A stretch of DNA of 35,151 nucleotides from an uncultured Paracoccaceae bacterium (lineage in GTDB: Bacteria > Pseudomonadota > Alphaproteobacteria > Rhizobiales > Rhizobiaceae). The notes beneath the pieces were generated by a model, which was not told the DNA's origin, did no database searches, and was given only the letters and a program-made list of their open reading frames with translations. The translations under genes and the position numbers were made by a program. This document shows, piece by piece, positions 8,484-17,458 of the stretch (its first letter is position 1; each line of letters starts with the position of its first letter). The stretch covers positions 1 to 35,151 of the forward strand of contig CALMYO010000142.1 of NCBI GenBank assembly GCA_937873685.1, read 5' to 3'.

Positions 8484-10298
8484 ATGCACAAGAATTCACC
8501 GAGCCTTCGCCGCACCGCGAATGTCATTGCCCGGATCTGGCTGCTTGCGTTCGCCGCGCTGTGCATCGCCGGCTGGTCCGCCGCTCCTGCCGCCGCCGAA
8601 ACGCGCTCCCTGAAGCTCTATTACGTCCATACGAAAGAGCGGAAGGAGATCGTCTTCAAGCGCAATGGCCGCTACACGAACCTCAACGAGGTCAACCGCT
8701 TCCTGCGCGACTGGCGGCGTAATGAACCGACGAAGATCGACCCGAAGCTGCTCGACATCGTCTGGGAGGTCTATCGCAAGGTCGGCGCACGCGACTACAT
8801 TCACGTTGTCTCGGCCTACCGTTCGCCAGCGACCAACGCCATGCTGCGCCGCACCCGCGGCGGCCAGGCCGAGAAGAGCCAGCACATGGTCGGCAAGGCG
8901 CTCGATTTCTACATTCCCGGCGTCAAGCTCGCCACGCTGCGCGCGACGGCGATGAAGATCCAGGGTGGCGGCGTCGGCTATTACCCGAAATCCGGCTCGC
9001 CCTTCGTGCATCTCGATACCGGCCGCGTCCGCGCATGGCCGCGCATGAGCCGCCAGGAACTGGTGCGCCTGTTCCCGGATGGCAAGACGCTGCATCTTCC
9101 AGCTGACGGCAAGGCTCTGCCAGGCTACAATCAGGCTCTCGCCCAGTACAAGCAGAAGGGCCGTGTATCGACGCCGCTGTCCGGTGGCAATGCTGTCTCT
9201 TCGCGTGATGACGAAGGCGGTGGGCGCAAGAAGACGACGCTGCTGGCCGCGCTGTTTGGCGGCGGCGCTGACGAGGACGAGGATAACGCGGAAGCCGCAA
9301 CGCCGGCGACGGCCGCTCCGAAGCGTGGCACAGAGAAGGTTGTCGCCCCGGCCAAACCAGTGAAGCCTGCCGAAGCGCTGCCCGGTGTGGAAGCAGCCCA
9401 GCCGGCGGCGCGGCCGAAAGCGCCTGTCAAGGAACCGGAACCCGTGGTGGAGCAGCCGGCGCCTGTCGAGACGGTCGTGGCGTCATTGCCGAGCGCGCGC
9501 AATGCGCCGGTGCCGACGCTTTCGCCGCGCGCTGCCCGCGCTGCAATCGAGCCGCCGGCCCCCTTGGTGAAGCCTGAGGATGGAAGCGACGCGATTGCGA
9601 CCGCGATCGCATCCGCGGACCGCAGTACGGGCGAGTTGAAGCCAACCGTCGATGTGAAGCCGGATGCGAAGTCGCAACGCGACGCGCTGCTGGCGGCGAT
9701 CGAATCGACGAACGCCGGCGAGGCGACGCCGTCCGCAAGGCCGGTTGAAGTTGCGTCCTACAAACCGCCGGTGCCGGTCTCCAGGCCGCGCCAGCAAGCG
9801 CCGGTCGCCGATCTGCCCGGTTCGGTGGAAGAAGCGCCGACGGACACGTTCAAGGTTGCTTTCGCGCCTGAACCGCGTGACAAGCCTGCCGCTTCTGCAA
9901 TCAGGGCGGTGATTTCCGGTGAGAAAACCGCTCGGCCAGGCGTTCCCGCTCCGGTTCCCGCCAAGACCGCGCGCGCGGCGCGCAAGGATTCGCGCGCTGC
10001 CCAAACCGCCTCCCTCCAGCCTTCCGGCAAATCCGCAAAACCGACCGCCAACGATGTGACCGGCTCTGTTCCCAACATCCAGCGCGTCGATCCGGCCCGC
10101 TTCGGCAGCGAGGCGACCAGCTCCGAACCGCTTGCCGACATCGTGCGGATGAAGGCGCCGCAATTCTCCAGCAAGAAATTGCGCGCCGCCTCGGCGAAAG
10201 GACCGGCTTCCGCCTTCCGCAAGCCGACGCAAGAAGAGTTCGCCAATCGTTTCGTCGGGCGCACCGATGGCGTGGTGAAGGTCGACGCATCGAACTGA
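8484..10298 (+). CDS. DUF882/YcbK-like murein peptidase M15 with long disordered tail
   Basis: A secreted protein of about 604 residues. I choose ATG 8484 because it places a normal signal peptide (RIWLLAFAALCIAGW ending AAPAAAE) near the N-terminus. The 72 nt back to an upstream ATG at 8412 use AT-ending codons unlike the rest. The mature N-terminal domain (about residues 40-210) is a YcbK-type peptidase: HVVSAYRSPATNAML, SQHMVGKALDFYIPG and SPFVHLDTGRVRAWPRM supply the expected zinc-binding His/Asp/His set. This family trims or binds murein peptides in the periplasm. The remaining 390 or so residues are Pro/Ala/Lys-rich low complexity ending in QEEFANRFVGRTDGVVKV, with no recognised domain. 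The gene ends at a bidirectional terminator. Confidence 0.82.
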   Translation: MHKNSPSLRRTANVIARIWLLAFAALCIAGWSAAPAAAETRSLKLYYVHTKERKEIVFKRNGRYTNLNEVNRFLRDWRRNEPTKIDPKLLDIVWEVYRKVGARDYIHVVSAYRSPATNAMLRRTRGGQAEKSQHMVGKALDFYIPGVKLATLRATAMKIQGGGVGYYPKSGSPFVHLDTGRVRAWPRMSRQELVRLFPDGKTLHLPADGKALPGYNQALAQYKQKGRVSTPLSGGNAVSSRDDEGGGRKKTTLLAALFGGGADEDEDNAEAATPATAAPKRGTEKVVAPAKPVKPAEALPGVEAAQPAARPKAPVKEPEPVVEQPAPVETVVASLPSARNAPVPTLSPRAARAAIEPPAPLVKPEDGSDAIATAIASADRSTGELKPTVDVKPDAKSQRDALLAAIESTNAGEATPSARPVEVASYKPPVPVSRPRQQAPVADLPGSVEEAPTDTFKVAFAPEPRDKPAASAIRAVISGEKTARPGVPAPVPAKTARAARKDSRAAQTASLQPSGKSAKPTANDVTGSVPNIQRVDPARFGSEATSSEPLADIVRMKAPQFSSKKLRAASAKGPASAFRKPTQEEFANRFVGRTDGVVKVDASN

Positions 10299-10336
10299 CA
10301 GCGCCGCAAAACTTTGTTTTCCCGTTCAAACGAAAA

Positions 10337-10364
10337 GCGCCGGTCGCAGCGATGCGACCGGCGC
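10337..10364. terminator. bidirectional rho-independent terminator
   Basis: A perfect 12-bp stem (10337-10348 pairing with 10353-10364) closes a GCGA tetraloop. It is preceded by AAAA and followed by CTTCAATTT, so a T-tract appears on both strands. It sits between the convergent murein peptidase gene (ends 10298) and the DUF6101 gene (ends 10392), where a shared terminator is expected. Confidence 0.85.
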
Positions 10365-10391
10365 CTTCAATTTGTCGGAGCGGATCGCGGT

Positions 10392-10958
10392 TCAGTCGCG
10401 CGAGATGATTTCCTCGCCGTCGATCACCATCCGCAAGCCGAGATCGCCCATGCGCCGGCGCGCCAGGAAACGCGGCCGGCGGTCTGCGAAAAAGGAGTGA
10501 CGGCGGCGCGGCATCGTTTCGCCGGCGCGCACCTGACCGACCATGTCGTCGAGCGCTCGGGCCATGCCGTCGCGCTCCACCAGCATCATCGGCAGTTTCA
10601 TGATGTCGCACCATGCGCGCCAGTCGGCGGCAATGTCATCGAGGTCGTGGGCGACGAGCAACGGCACCGAGAGATCCGGGTCAGCGTGGAGCAGTTCCAG
10701 CGTCACCGTCACCTCGCCGTCCTCCTCTTCCATCGCCCGGGCGCAGACGCCGCGAAACACGTTGCGCGGCAGCGCCATGGCGAGCGGCAGGCCCGACATT
10801 GGCAGCACGCGCTTGATCACCGCGCCGCGCGCATCAACGGTGATATCGACTTCTCCGCGAGAGTCCTTGGCCGCAAAGCAGACCTTCTGCGGCAGCCGGA
10901 AAGGGTCGAGCCGCATGTGATGGCCCGCCCACACGGGTTTGAGCCCGGTGCTGATCAT
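10392..10958 (-). CDS. DUF6101 family conserved Rhizobiales protein
   Basis: A 188-residue protein from the ATG at 10958; the frame stays open to 11051, but homologues as I recall them begin just before the block KPVWAGHHMRLDPFRLPQ. Other conserved blocks are GAVIKRVLPMSGLPL, LPRNVFRGVCARAMEEEDG, VTLELLHADPDLSVPLL and a C-terminal RRPRFLARRRMGDLG with GEEIISRD. The pattern fits DUF6101, a family I know only from alphaproteobacteria and whose function is unknown. There is no signal peptide or membrane segment. The 245 nt upstream hold no other gene. The gene stands alone and ends at the shared hairpin. Confidence 0.65.
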   Translation of the reverse strand: MISTGLKPVWAGHHMRLDPFRLPQKVCFAAKDSRGEVDITVDARGAVIKRVLPMSGLPLAMALPRNVFRGVCARAMEEEDGEVTVTLELLHADPDLSVPLLVAHDLDDIAADWRAWCDIMKLPMMLVERDGMARALDDMVGQVRAGETMPRRRHSFFADRRPRFLARRRMGDLGLRMVIDGEEIISRD

Positions 10959-11203
10959 GTTGACGCCCTGTTCATCCCGAGAGCCGGCTTCCCGGTCCCG
11001 CCTGTTTTTTCGGACCGCTGTTGTTTGGCGCGGCCTCGTTGCAGGGAACATTAGACGCCGCGGGTTGGTCCGCGCTTAAAAAACGGGGTTAAGAAAACCT
11101 GCCGCGAAAAGTGGTTAGCCAAATCAAACCGCGCGCAGGAATTGCGCAAGACTTGTGAACGACTGCTTGCGACGCGTCGCGCCGCCGGCGGCTTGTGAAG
11201 CGG

Positions 11204-12622
11204 TCAGATCACCTTGCCGGGGTTCATGATTCCCGCCGGATCGAAGGCGCGCTTGATGCGGCGCATCAGGTCGATCGCCAGGCGCGGCGCCGTGTCCAGC
11301 AATTCTGCGCGTTTCATCTGGCCAATGCCGTGCTCCGCCGAGATCGAGCCGTCGAAAGCGCGCACCAGTGCATGCACAGCCGGGGTGATCTGTGTCTTCA
11401 ACGCTGCGAAAGCGTTACTGTCGCCTCCGACCGGCTGCGACACGTTGTAATGGAGATTGCCATCGCCCATGTGGCCGAAGGCGACGATGCGCGCCGCAGG
11501 CTCGATGGCGAGCACGGCTCTTTGCGCCTGCGCCATGAAATCGGGGATCGCCGCAACCGGGACCGAAATGTCATGCTTGATCGAATACCCCTCCGGGCGC
11601 TGTGCATCAGACATCGCCTCGCGCAAAGCCCAGAAGGCGTCGCGCTGCGCGAAACTTTCCGAAACGACGGCGTCGAGCGCAATGCCCTCCTCGATCGCTG
11701 CGCCGAGCACCGTTTCGAGCGTCTCGCGCGCATCCTCCGCCGAGCGATGCGACGATATCTCGACCAGCGCCATCCAGGGGTAGGGGGCCGCGAACGGCGC
11801 TCGCGTGCCGGGGATGTGGCGGGTGACGAATTCCACCCCGATCGCCGGCATGAGCTCGAATGCTGTCAGTTGCGGCCCGGCGGCGCGCGACGCCCGCTCG
11901 AAAAGCGCAAGCGCATCCGATGGCGAGGTGACAGCGGCATAGGCGGCCTCGCGCCCCTTCGGCATGGCGTAGAGTTTCATCACCGCGGCCGTGATGACGC
12001 CGAGCGTGCCTTCCGCGCCGATGAAGAGGTTCTTCAAATCGTATCCGGTGTTATCCTTCTTCAGTTTGCGCAGGTCGTCCAGCACCTCGCCCGTCGGCAA
12101 CACGACTTCCAGCCCGAGGCAGAGTTCGCGCGTGTTGCCATAGGCCAGCACGCCGGTGCCGCCGGCATTGGTGGAGAGGTTGCCGCCGATCTGGCAGGTG
12201 CCTTGCGAGCCGAGAGACAACGGAAACAGCCGGTCGATCGAAGCGGCCGCGTCGCGCACCGCCTGCAACGTCGCACCGGCTTCGACCGTGATCGTGTCGC
12301 TTGAGGCATCGATCTCGCGCACTCGGTTCATGCGTTCCAGCGACAGCATGATTGCCGCGCCAGATGCGTCGGGAACCTGGCCGCCGACCAGCCCGGTGCC
12401 GCCGCCGCGTGGCACGACCGGCGTCTTCGTTTCATTCGCCAAAGCCAGCACTTTCGAAACGGTCTGCGTATCGCCCGGTCGCAGCACAAGCCGCGAGCGC
12501 CCGGTCCAGATGCCGCGCGGTTCGTGCACATACGGTGCAACGTCGCTATCTGCGACAAGGGCGCCTCCCGGCCCGCACAATGCGGCAAATTGTTCGATCA
12601 ATGTGTCGGCAAGTTCGCTCAC
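11204..12622 (-). CDS. FAD-linked D-2-hydroxyacid dehydrogenase, GlcD/D2HGDH type
   Basis: A 472-residue flavoprotein of the FAD-binding_4 (vanillyl-alcohol oxidase) fold. The FAD loop is PRGGGTGLVGGQVPD (about residues 70-85), followed by GNLSTNAGGTGVLAYGNTR and IGAEGTLGVITAA. The C-terminal FAD-oxidase domain holds AFGHMGDGNLHYNVSQP, the usual metal-binding histidines, and SAEHGIGQMKR near the end. These features fit D-lactate, glycolate or D-2-hydroxyglutarate dehydrogenases. Without glcE/glcF partners next to it a stand-alone D-2-hydroxyglutarate or D-lactate dehydrogenase is likelier, but the substrate cannot be read from sequence. Its ATG overlaps the stop of the Sua5-type gene by four bases (ATGA), so the two are probably co-translated. 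Confidence 0.85.
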   Translation of the reverse strand: MSELADTLIEQFAALCGPGGALVADSDVAPYVHEPRGIWTGRSRLVLRPGDTQTVSKVLALANETKTPVVPRGGGTGLVGGQVPDASGAAIMLSLERMNRVREIDASSDTITVEAGATLQAVRDAAASIDRLFPLSLGSQGTCQIGGNLSTNAGGTGVLAYGNTRELCLGLEVVLPTGEVLDDLRKLKKDNTGYDLKNLFIGAEGTLGVITAAVMKLYAMPKGREAAYAAVTSPSDALALFERASRAAGPQLTAFELMPAIGVEFVTRHIPGTRAPFAAPYPWMALVEISSHRSAEDARETLETVLGAAIEEGIALDAVVSESFAQRDAFWALREAMSDAQRPEGYSIKHDISVPVAAIPDFMAQAQRAVLAIEPAARIVAFGHMGDGNLHYNVSQPVGGDSNAFAALKTQITPAVHALVRAFDGSISAEHGIGQMKRAELLDTAPRLAIDLMRRIKRAFDPAGIMNPGKVI

Positions 12623-13596
12623 TGTTCGGCTCCTCGCGGTGCGGCGGCGCGGCGCAGGCGGTCGTTGATCGCCTCGCCAAGCCCGGTTTGCGGGATCGGT
12701 TGCACGGCGATGGTCGCCGCATCCGACCGGTCGAGTTCCGCCAGCGAGCCGAACAGGCGCATCGCCGCTTCGCGCAGATCGCCGGTCGGGCTGAGATTGA
12801 TGCGCGCCCTCGCCATCTCCGCGCCTTCCGGCGCTTGCGGGCCGAATGCGAGCAGAGCCTCGCCTGGAAAAACGCGGTCTGCTACGAGCCGCACCGCCGC
12901 CACCGGCGCATAGTGCGACACCAGCATGCCGGGCGCTTCCGGCGCGTTGGCCGACGCGTTCGAACCGCGCAGCAGCGGTACGCCAGTCACCGCTTCAATC
13001 TCCGCAGCGGACAGTCCGCCCGGCCGCAGCAGGCGGACCTTGTCGCCTTCCACGCTCAATATGGTCGACTCGACGCCGACAGGGCACGGCCCGCCATCGA
13101 CCACAAGGTCGACCGCATTGCCGAGGCTGTCTCGCACCGCTTGCGCTGTCGTCGGGCTGATGCGGCCTGAGGCGTTTGCAGAGGGTGCGGCCAATGGCGT
13201 TCCGAGCCTTGCGATCAGGCGGTGCGCAAAGCCTTTCGGCGCGCGCAACCCGACGGTGGAAAGCCCTACCGTGGCCAGCGGGTGAATACCGCTGTTGGCA
13301 TGAAGCGGAACCACCAGGGTCAGCGGTCCGGGCCAGAAGGCCTGCGTCAGTTTTTCCGACAGCGGGTCGAAAACGCCGAAACGTCTTGCCATGTCCAGAT
13401 CGCTGACATGGCAGATCAGCGGGTTGAAGCGCGGCCGGCCCTTGGCTTCGAAAATCCGCGCCACCGCCGCGCCATCCGTGGCGTTTGCGGCAAGGCCGTA
13501 AACGGTTTCGGTTGGAATCGCGACCAGCCCGCCCGCCCGCAAGGTTTGCTCGGCGCGCACAAGCCCTTCCTCATCGGCTGAAACGAATGTGGTCAT
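12619..13596 (-). CDS. L-threonylcarbamoyladenylate synthase, Sua5 type
   Basis: A 325-residue two-domain protein. The N-terminal YrdC/TsaC domain has GGLVAIPTETVYGLAANA, the KGRPRFNPLI block (substrate-binding Lys-Arg), and LVVDGGPCPVGVESTI. The C-terminal Sua5 domain begins around PEAPGMLVSHYAP. The enzyme makes threonylcarbamoyl-AMP from threonine, bicarbonate and ATP, the first step of the t6A37 modification of ANN-decoding tRNAs. The extra Sua5 domain separates it from the short TsaC. It is the first gene of a two-gene unit with the FAD dehydrogenase, an arrangement I believe is common in alphaproteobacteria, although the functional link is unknown. Confidence 0.92.
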   Translation of the reverse strand: MTTFVSADEEGLVRAEQTLRAGGLVAIPTETVYGLAANATDGAAVARIFEAKGRPRFNPLICHVSDLDMARRFGVFDPLSEKLTQAFWPGPLTLVVPLHANSGIHPLATVGLSTVGLRAPKGFAHRLIARLGTPLAAPSANASGRISPTTAQAVRDSLGNAVDLVVDGGPCPVGVESTILSVEGDKVRLLRPGGLSAAEIEAVTGVPLLRGSNASANAPEAPGMLVSHYAPVAAVRLVADRVFPGEALLAFGPQAPEGAEMARARINLSPTGDLREAAMRLFGSLAELDRSDAATIAVQPIPQTGLGEAINDRLRRAAAPRGAEQ

Positions 13597-13781
13597 GGTT
13601 CTCGCGAGGGGGCTTGCGGCATCGTATCGCCGTTACCCGAGGCGCATCGCGCGCGCAACCATGCCGCCTGCAAAGCCTCAGGCGCTGGCGACAGCTTAGG
13701 CGTCGCTTAACCATGTCCTTCAACCGCATGGAAATGTTGAATGGATAGGATTGCTTCAATACTTCTCGCAGGAGACGCCTG

Positions 13782-14153
13782 ATGAAAACGCTTGCCACCA
13801 ATGCAACGCTTGCCGGCACTTTGCTGCTTGCGGCGACCGGGGCGGCTTCCGCCGACTACGTCCTGTACAAGGACCCGGCCTATCCCTCGATGCTTTATGT
13901 CGATGCCGGCCCGCCGAAAAAGAAGCAGATTGCGATGGTGTCACCTTCCCAGCAAGGCGGCCAGCCGATCGACGTGATTGAGGCGCCGAAGGAAGTGCCG
14001 GTGGAAGAGGCTGCGCAACCGGCGGCGGAAAAACCGCAAACGCTCGAAGAACGGGCGCAGGAAAGACTCGACGCAATTGAGTCCGGCGATACGTCGGCGG
14101 TCGAGGACGCCGTCATCACGCGCCAGTTGCTGCCGACTGCAGAACTGCGCTGA
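13782..14153 (+). CDS. small secreted protein of unknown function
   Basis: A 123-residue protein with a clear signal peptide: MKTLATNATLAGTLLLAATG, cut near ASA-DYV. The mature part begins YVLYKDPAYPSMLYVDAG, then becomes a charged Glu/Pro/Gln-rich helix-prone tail (VEEAAQPAAEKPQTLEERAQ). No catalytic motif or lipobox is seen. The ribosome binding site AGGAG lies nine bases upstream of the ATG. It is followed by a strong hairpin terminator and seems to be monocistronic. I do not recognise the family; a periplasmic location is inferred from the signal peptide alone. Confidence 0.7.
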   Translation: MKTLATNATLAGTLLLAATGAASADYVLYKDPAYPSMLYVDAGPPKKKQIAMVSPSQQGGQPIDVIEAPKEVPVEEAAQPAAEKPQTLEERAQERLDAIESGDTSAVEDAVITRQLLPTAELR

Positions 14154-14179
14154 TAAACCACTCCCTTGCACATCACTCG

Positions 14180-14206
14180 AACGGCGGCCTTGAGCCGCCG
14201 TTTTGC
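14180..14206 (+). terminator. rho-independent terminator after small secreted protein gene
   Basis: A 9-bp stem (AACGGCGGC at 14180-14188 pairing with 14194-14202) closes a 5-nt loop and runs into TTTTGCATTT. It lies 27 nt after the stop codon at 14153 and upstream of the ABC transporter operon. Confidence 0.8.
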
Positions 14207-14356
14207 ATTTCCGGCAAACGGTTTTTCCAAACCGCCATGCCCGGCAGTTGCCGGCAAATCTCTCAGGTCTGACGGCTTTGACGGGTATTCCCGCAAGCCT
14301 TTTTGCTGCCACGGAATTTTAGCGCCCTTCGGTCTTGCCATCCCTTCCGTCATGTG

Positions 14357-14375
14357 CATGAATCGATTTATCATG
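14357..14375. promoter_or_regulatory. candidate operator upstream of sugar ABC operon
   Basis: An inverted repeat CATGA-N9-TCATG surrounds an AT-rich core (AATCGATTTA), 26 nt before the TTG start of the ABC ATPase gene. Its place just upstream of the ribosome binding site (GGAGG at 14390-14394) suits a repressor site. The arms are only five bases long, so this is weak evidence. Confidence 0.25.
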
Positions 14376-14400
14376 GCGCAGACCATGCGGGAGGAAACTG

Positions 14401-15130
<730 letters not shown>

Positions 15131-15141
<11 letters not shown>

Positions 15142-16237
15142 ATCGTCATCCGCGCAAACGGCCAGCCATGCCGATATCGGCCAGGTCGTCCACAACAAGG
15201 AAAAGACGCTTGTGCAGCGTCTGCTGTCGAGCCAGCCGTTCTGGGTGACTGTTGCGCTCGGCATCCTCGTCGCAGTGATGACCTGGAACGAACCCGCCTT
15301 CGGCACGGTGGACAATTTCGCCAATATAACCCGCAACTTCGCGCCCTTCGGCATCATGGCGATCGGCATGACATGCGTAATCATCACCGGCGGCATCGAT
15401 CTGTCCGTCGGCTCTATCATGGGGTTGGTGGCGATCGTCGCGGGGTTGTTCCTCACCTGGGAATACCCTTGGTATGTCGCCTTTGCGATGGGCCTTTTCG
15501 CCGGCTTCTGCTGCGGCGCGGTGAACGGTTTCTTCGTCGCCTATGTCGGCATGTCGCCATTTGTCGTCACGCTCGGCATGATGTCGATCGCCCGTTCGCT
15601 TGCGGTGGTGTTTTCCGGAAACCAGATGCTCTACAAGTTCGGTCCCGATGCGCCGATCGTGAAGGCCATCGGCCAGGCCAAGTTTCCGCGGCAAGTGGAA
15701 GGCGATGCGATACCGGACTGGATTCCGCAGTTCTCGTCGCATTTCTGGGTGATGGTTGCGCTCGCGCTTGTCGCCGGCTTCGTTTTCAATTTCCAGAAAT
15801 GGGGCCGCCATCTCTACGCCATTGGCGGCAACGAGCAGGCGGCGCGCCTGACCGGTGTTCCCGTCGATTTCATCAAATGGCAAGCCTATGTGATCTCGGC
15901 AATGACGGCCTCGATCGCCTCGCTGCTGATCCTCGGCTATTCGGGCTCTGCCATCAACGCGCTCGGCCAGAGCTATGAACTGCGCGTCATCGCGGCGACA
16001 GTGATCGGCGGCGCCAACCTGATGGGCGGCGCCGGCACGGCCTATGGTGCTGTTATCGGCTCGGCGCTGCTGGAAGTGATCCGCAACGCATTGCTGATGG
16101 CGGGCATCGATTCCAACTGGCAGGGCGCGTTTGTCGGCGGTTTCATCATCCTTGCGGTGTTGCTCGGCATGCGCACGCAAGGCCATACACTGATCATGAC
16201 CTGGGTGCGCCGCATGCTCGGCCGCGATCCGGATTGA
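15131..16237 (+). CDS. sugar ABC transporter permease, FrcC/RbsC type
   Basis: A 368-residue membrane protein of the BPD_transp_2 family. The start is TTG at 15131, overlapping the ATPase gene, with GGGA upstream. Hydrophobic segments run through WVTVALGILVAVM, FGIMAIGMTCVIITGGIDLS (the family's conserved GGIDLSVGS motif), YVAFAMGLFAGFCCGAVNG, VVTLGMMSIARSLAVVFSG and the later GGANLMGGAGTAYGAVIGSA block. It would form a homodimeric pore for a monosaccharide. A longer loop (about residues 175-205: PIVKAIGQAKFPRQVEGDAI) separates the halves. It is the central gene of the ATPase-permease-binding protein operon. Confidence 0.87.
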
Positions 16238-16345
16238 ACTTGCCGGCGCTGAAAAGGCGCCTTGCACCACGCTTCGCGCCCATGCGGGAGCGAGACCGGC
16301 GAGACCAGCCGGGTAACCTGATGGTCGAACTTGGAGGAGTAGGAC

Positions 16346-17380
16346 ATGAAGAAACTGCTTTTGGCGACAGCGGCGCTGACCGTGATGATGGCCGGCGCTG
16401 CAACGGCGCAGGACAAGAAGGTTTTTGCGCTGGTGCCCAAGAACATGAACAACCCGTTCTTCGACCAGGCCCGTGACGGCTGCAAGAAGGCGGAAGCCGA
16501 GGCGAACGGCGCCTTCGAATGCATGTATATCGGACCCGGCGAGCATGGCGGCGGCGATGAGCAGGTGCAGATCGTGCAGGATCTCGTCGCCAAGGGCGTC
16601 AACGGCATCGCGGTCGCACCGTCCAACGCCGCGGCCATGGCGGTCGCGCTGCAGGCGGCGAAAGAAAAGGGCATCCCGGTCCTGACCTGGGATTCCGACG
16701 TGCTGCCGGAGAACAAGGATCTGCGCCTCGCCTATATCGGCACGCACAACTACGAGATCGGCGTCAACCTGGCCAAACTCGCCATGGAGATCAAGCCGAA
16801 CGGCGGCACGGTGTGCATCCAGTCGGGCGGCGCGGCTGCCGCCAACCACAACGAACGCATGAAGGGCATCCGCGACACGCTGTCGGGCAAGATGTCGGCT
16901 GAATCGCCGGGCGATCGCCTCGCTGGCGAGAACGGCTGGACCGAGGCCGAGGGCTGCCCGCTCTACACCGACGACGACTTCCCGCGTTCAATCCAGCAGT
17001 TCGAGGACATGATGGCCAAGATGCCGGAACTCGACGCCTTCATCCCGACCGGCGGCTTCCCGCAGTTCCTGCCCGACGCCAACCGCGCCGCGGTGGAGAA
17101 GTACAAGGGCAAGATCGCCGACAAGTCGCTGGCGCTCGTCGTCGCCGACACGCTGCCGGTGCAGATCGACCAGATGAAGGAAGGCCTGTCGCTCGGCCAG
17201 GTCGGCCAGCGTCCGTTCGAAATGGGCTACAAGACGATGATGGCCTTCAAGGACATGGCGGGCGGCGGGGGGGCCCCCGCCGATCCCGCCTGTTCCGGGC
17301 TCCACGTCCGGACCCCGGCCCACGTCGACACCCGCATCGCGCAGGAAAAGCATCAACCGACCGCACAGCGGTTCGTGTGA
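16346..17380 (+). CDS. sugar ABC transporter substrate-binding protein, altered C-terminus
   Basis: A 344-residue periplasmic binding protein (Peripla_BP_4, ribose-binding class) with signal peptide MKKLLLATAALTVMMAGAA cut near TAQ. GGAGGAGTAGGAC precedes the ATG. The core is normal: FALVPKNMNNPFFDQARDG, NGIAVAPSNAAAMA, IPVLTWDSDVLPE, and CIQSGGAAAANHNERMKGI. The C-terminus is odd. Family members usually end in a block like GLDVCTPxNVDTCIA and then stop. Here it reads GLHVRTPAHVDTRIAQ and then runs on for 11 residues. The codon after IAQ is GAA where a TAA would restore the usual end. Both lost cysteines normally pair with each other. A hairpin terminator follows directly. Confidence 0.85.
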   Translation: MKKLLLATAALTVMMAGAATAQDKKVFALVPKNMNNPFFDQARDGCKKAEAEANGAFECMYIGPGEHGGGDEQVQIVQDLVAKGVNGIAVAPSNAAAMAVALQAAKEKGIPVLTWDSDVLPENKDLRLAYIGTHNYEIGVNLAKLAMEIKPNGGTVCIQSGGAAAANHNERMKGIRDTLSGKMSAESPGDRLAGENGWTEAEGCPLYTDDDFPRSIQQFEDMMAKMPELDAFIPTGGFPQFLPDANRAAVEKYKGKIADKSLALVVADTLPVQIDQMKEGLSLGQVGQRPFEMGYKTMMAFKDMAGGGGAPADPACSGLHVRTPAHVDTRIAQEKHQPTAQRFV

Positions 17381-17388
17381 TCAAGGAC

Positions 17389-17410
17389 GGGCGGGCCGCA
17401 AGGCCCGCCC
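17389..17410 (+). terminator. rho-independent terminator of the sugar ABC operon
   Basis: A 9-bp G/C stem (17389-17397 with 17402-17410) closes a GCAA tetraloop and is followed by TCTCCATTTC. It lies eight nt after the binding protein stop and between convergent genes. The T-tract is weak on the plus strand and absent on the minus strand. Confidence 0.7.
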
Positions 17411-17458
17411 TCTCCATTTCAGGGCGCGGGGCAAAGGCGTCCCTGCAGCAGATCGTGG

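Noticed and set aside
15146-16849. Minus-strand open frame of 567 codons opposite the permease and binding protein genes
   Set aside because: Composition is typical of antisense shadow (His, Arg, Asp-rich) and both plus-strand genes are strongly supported.
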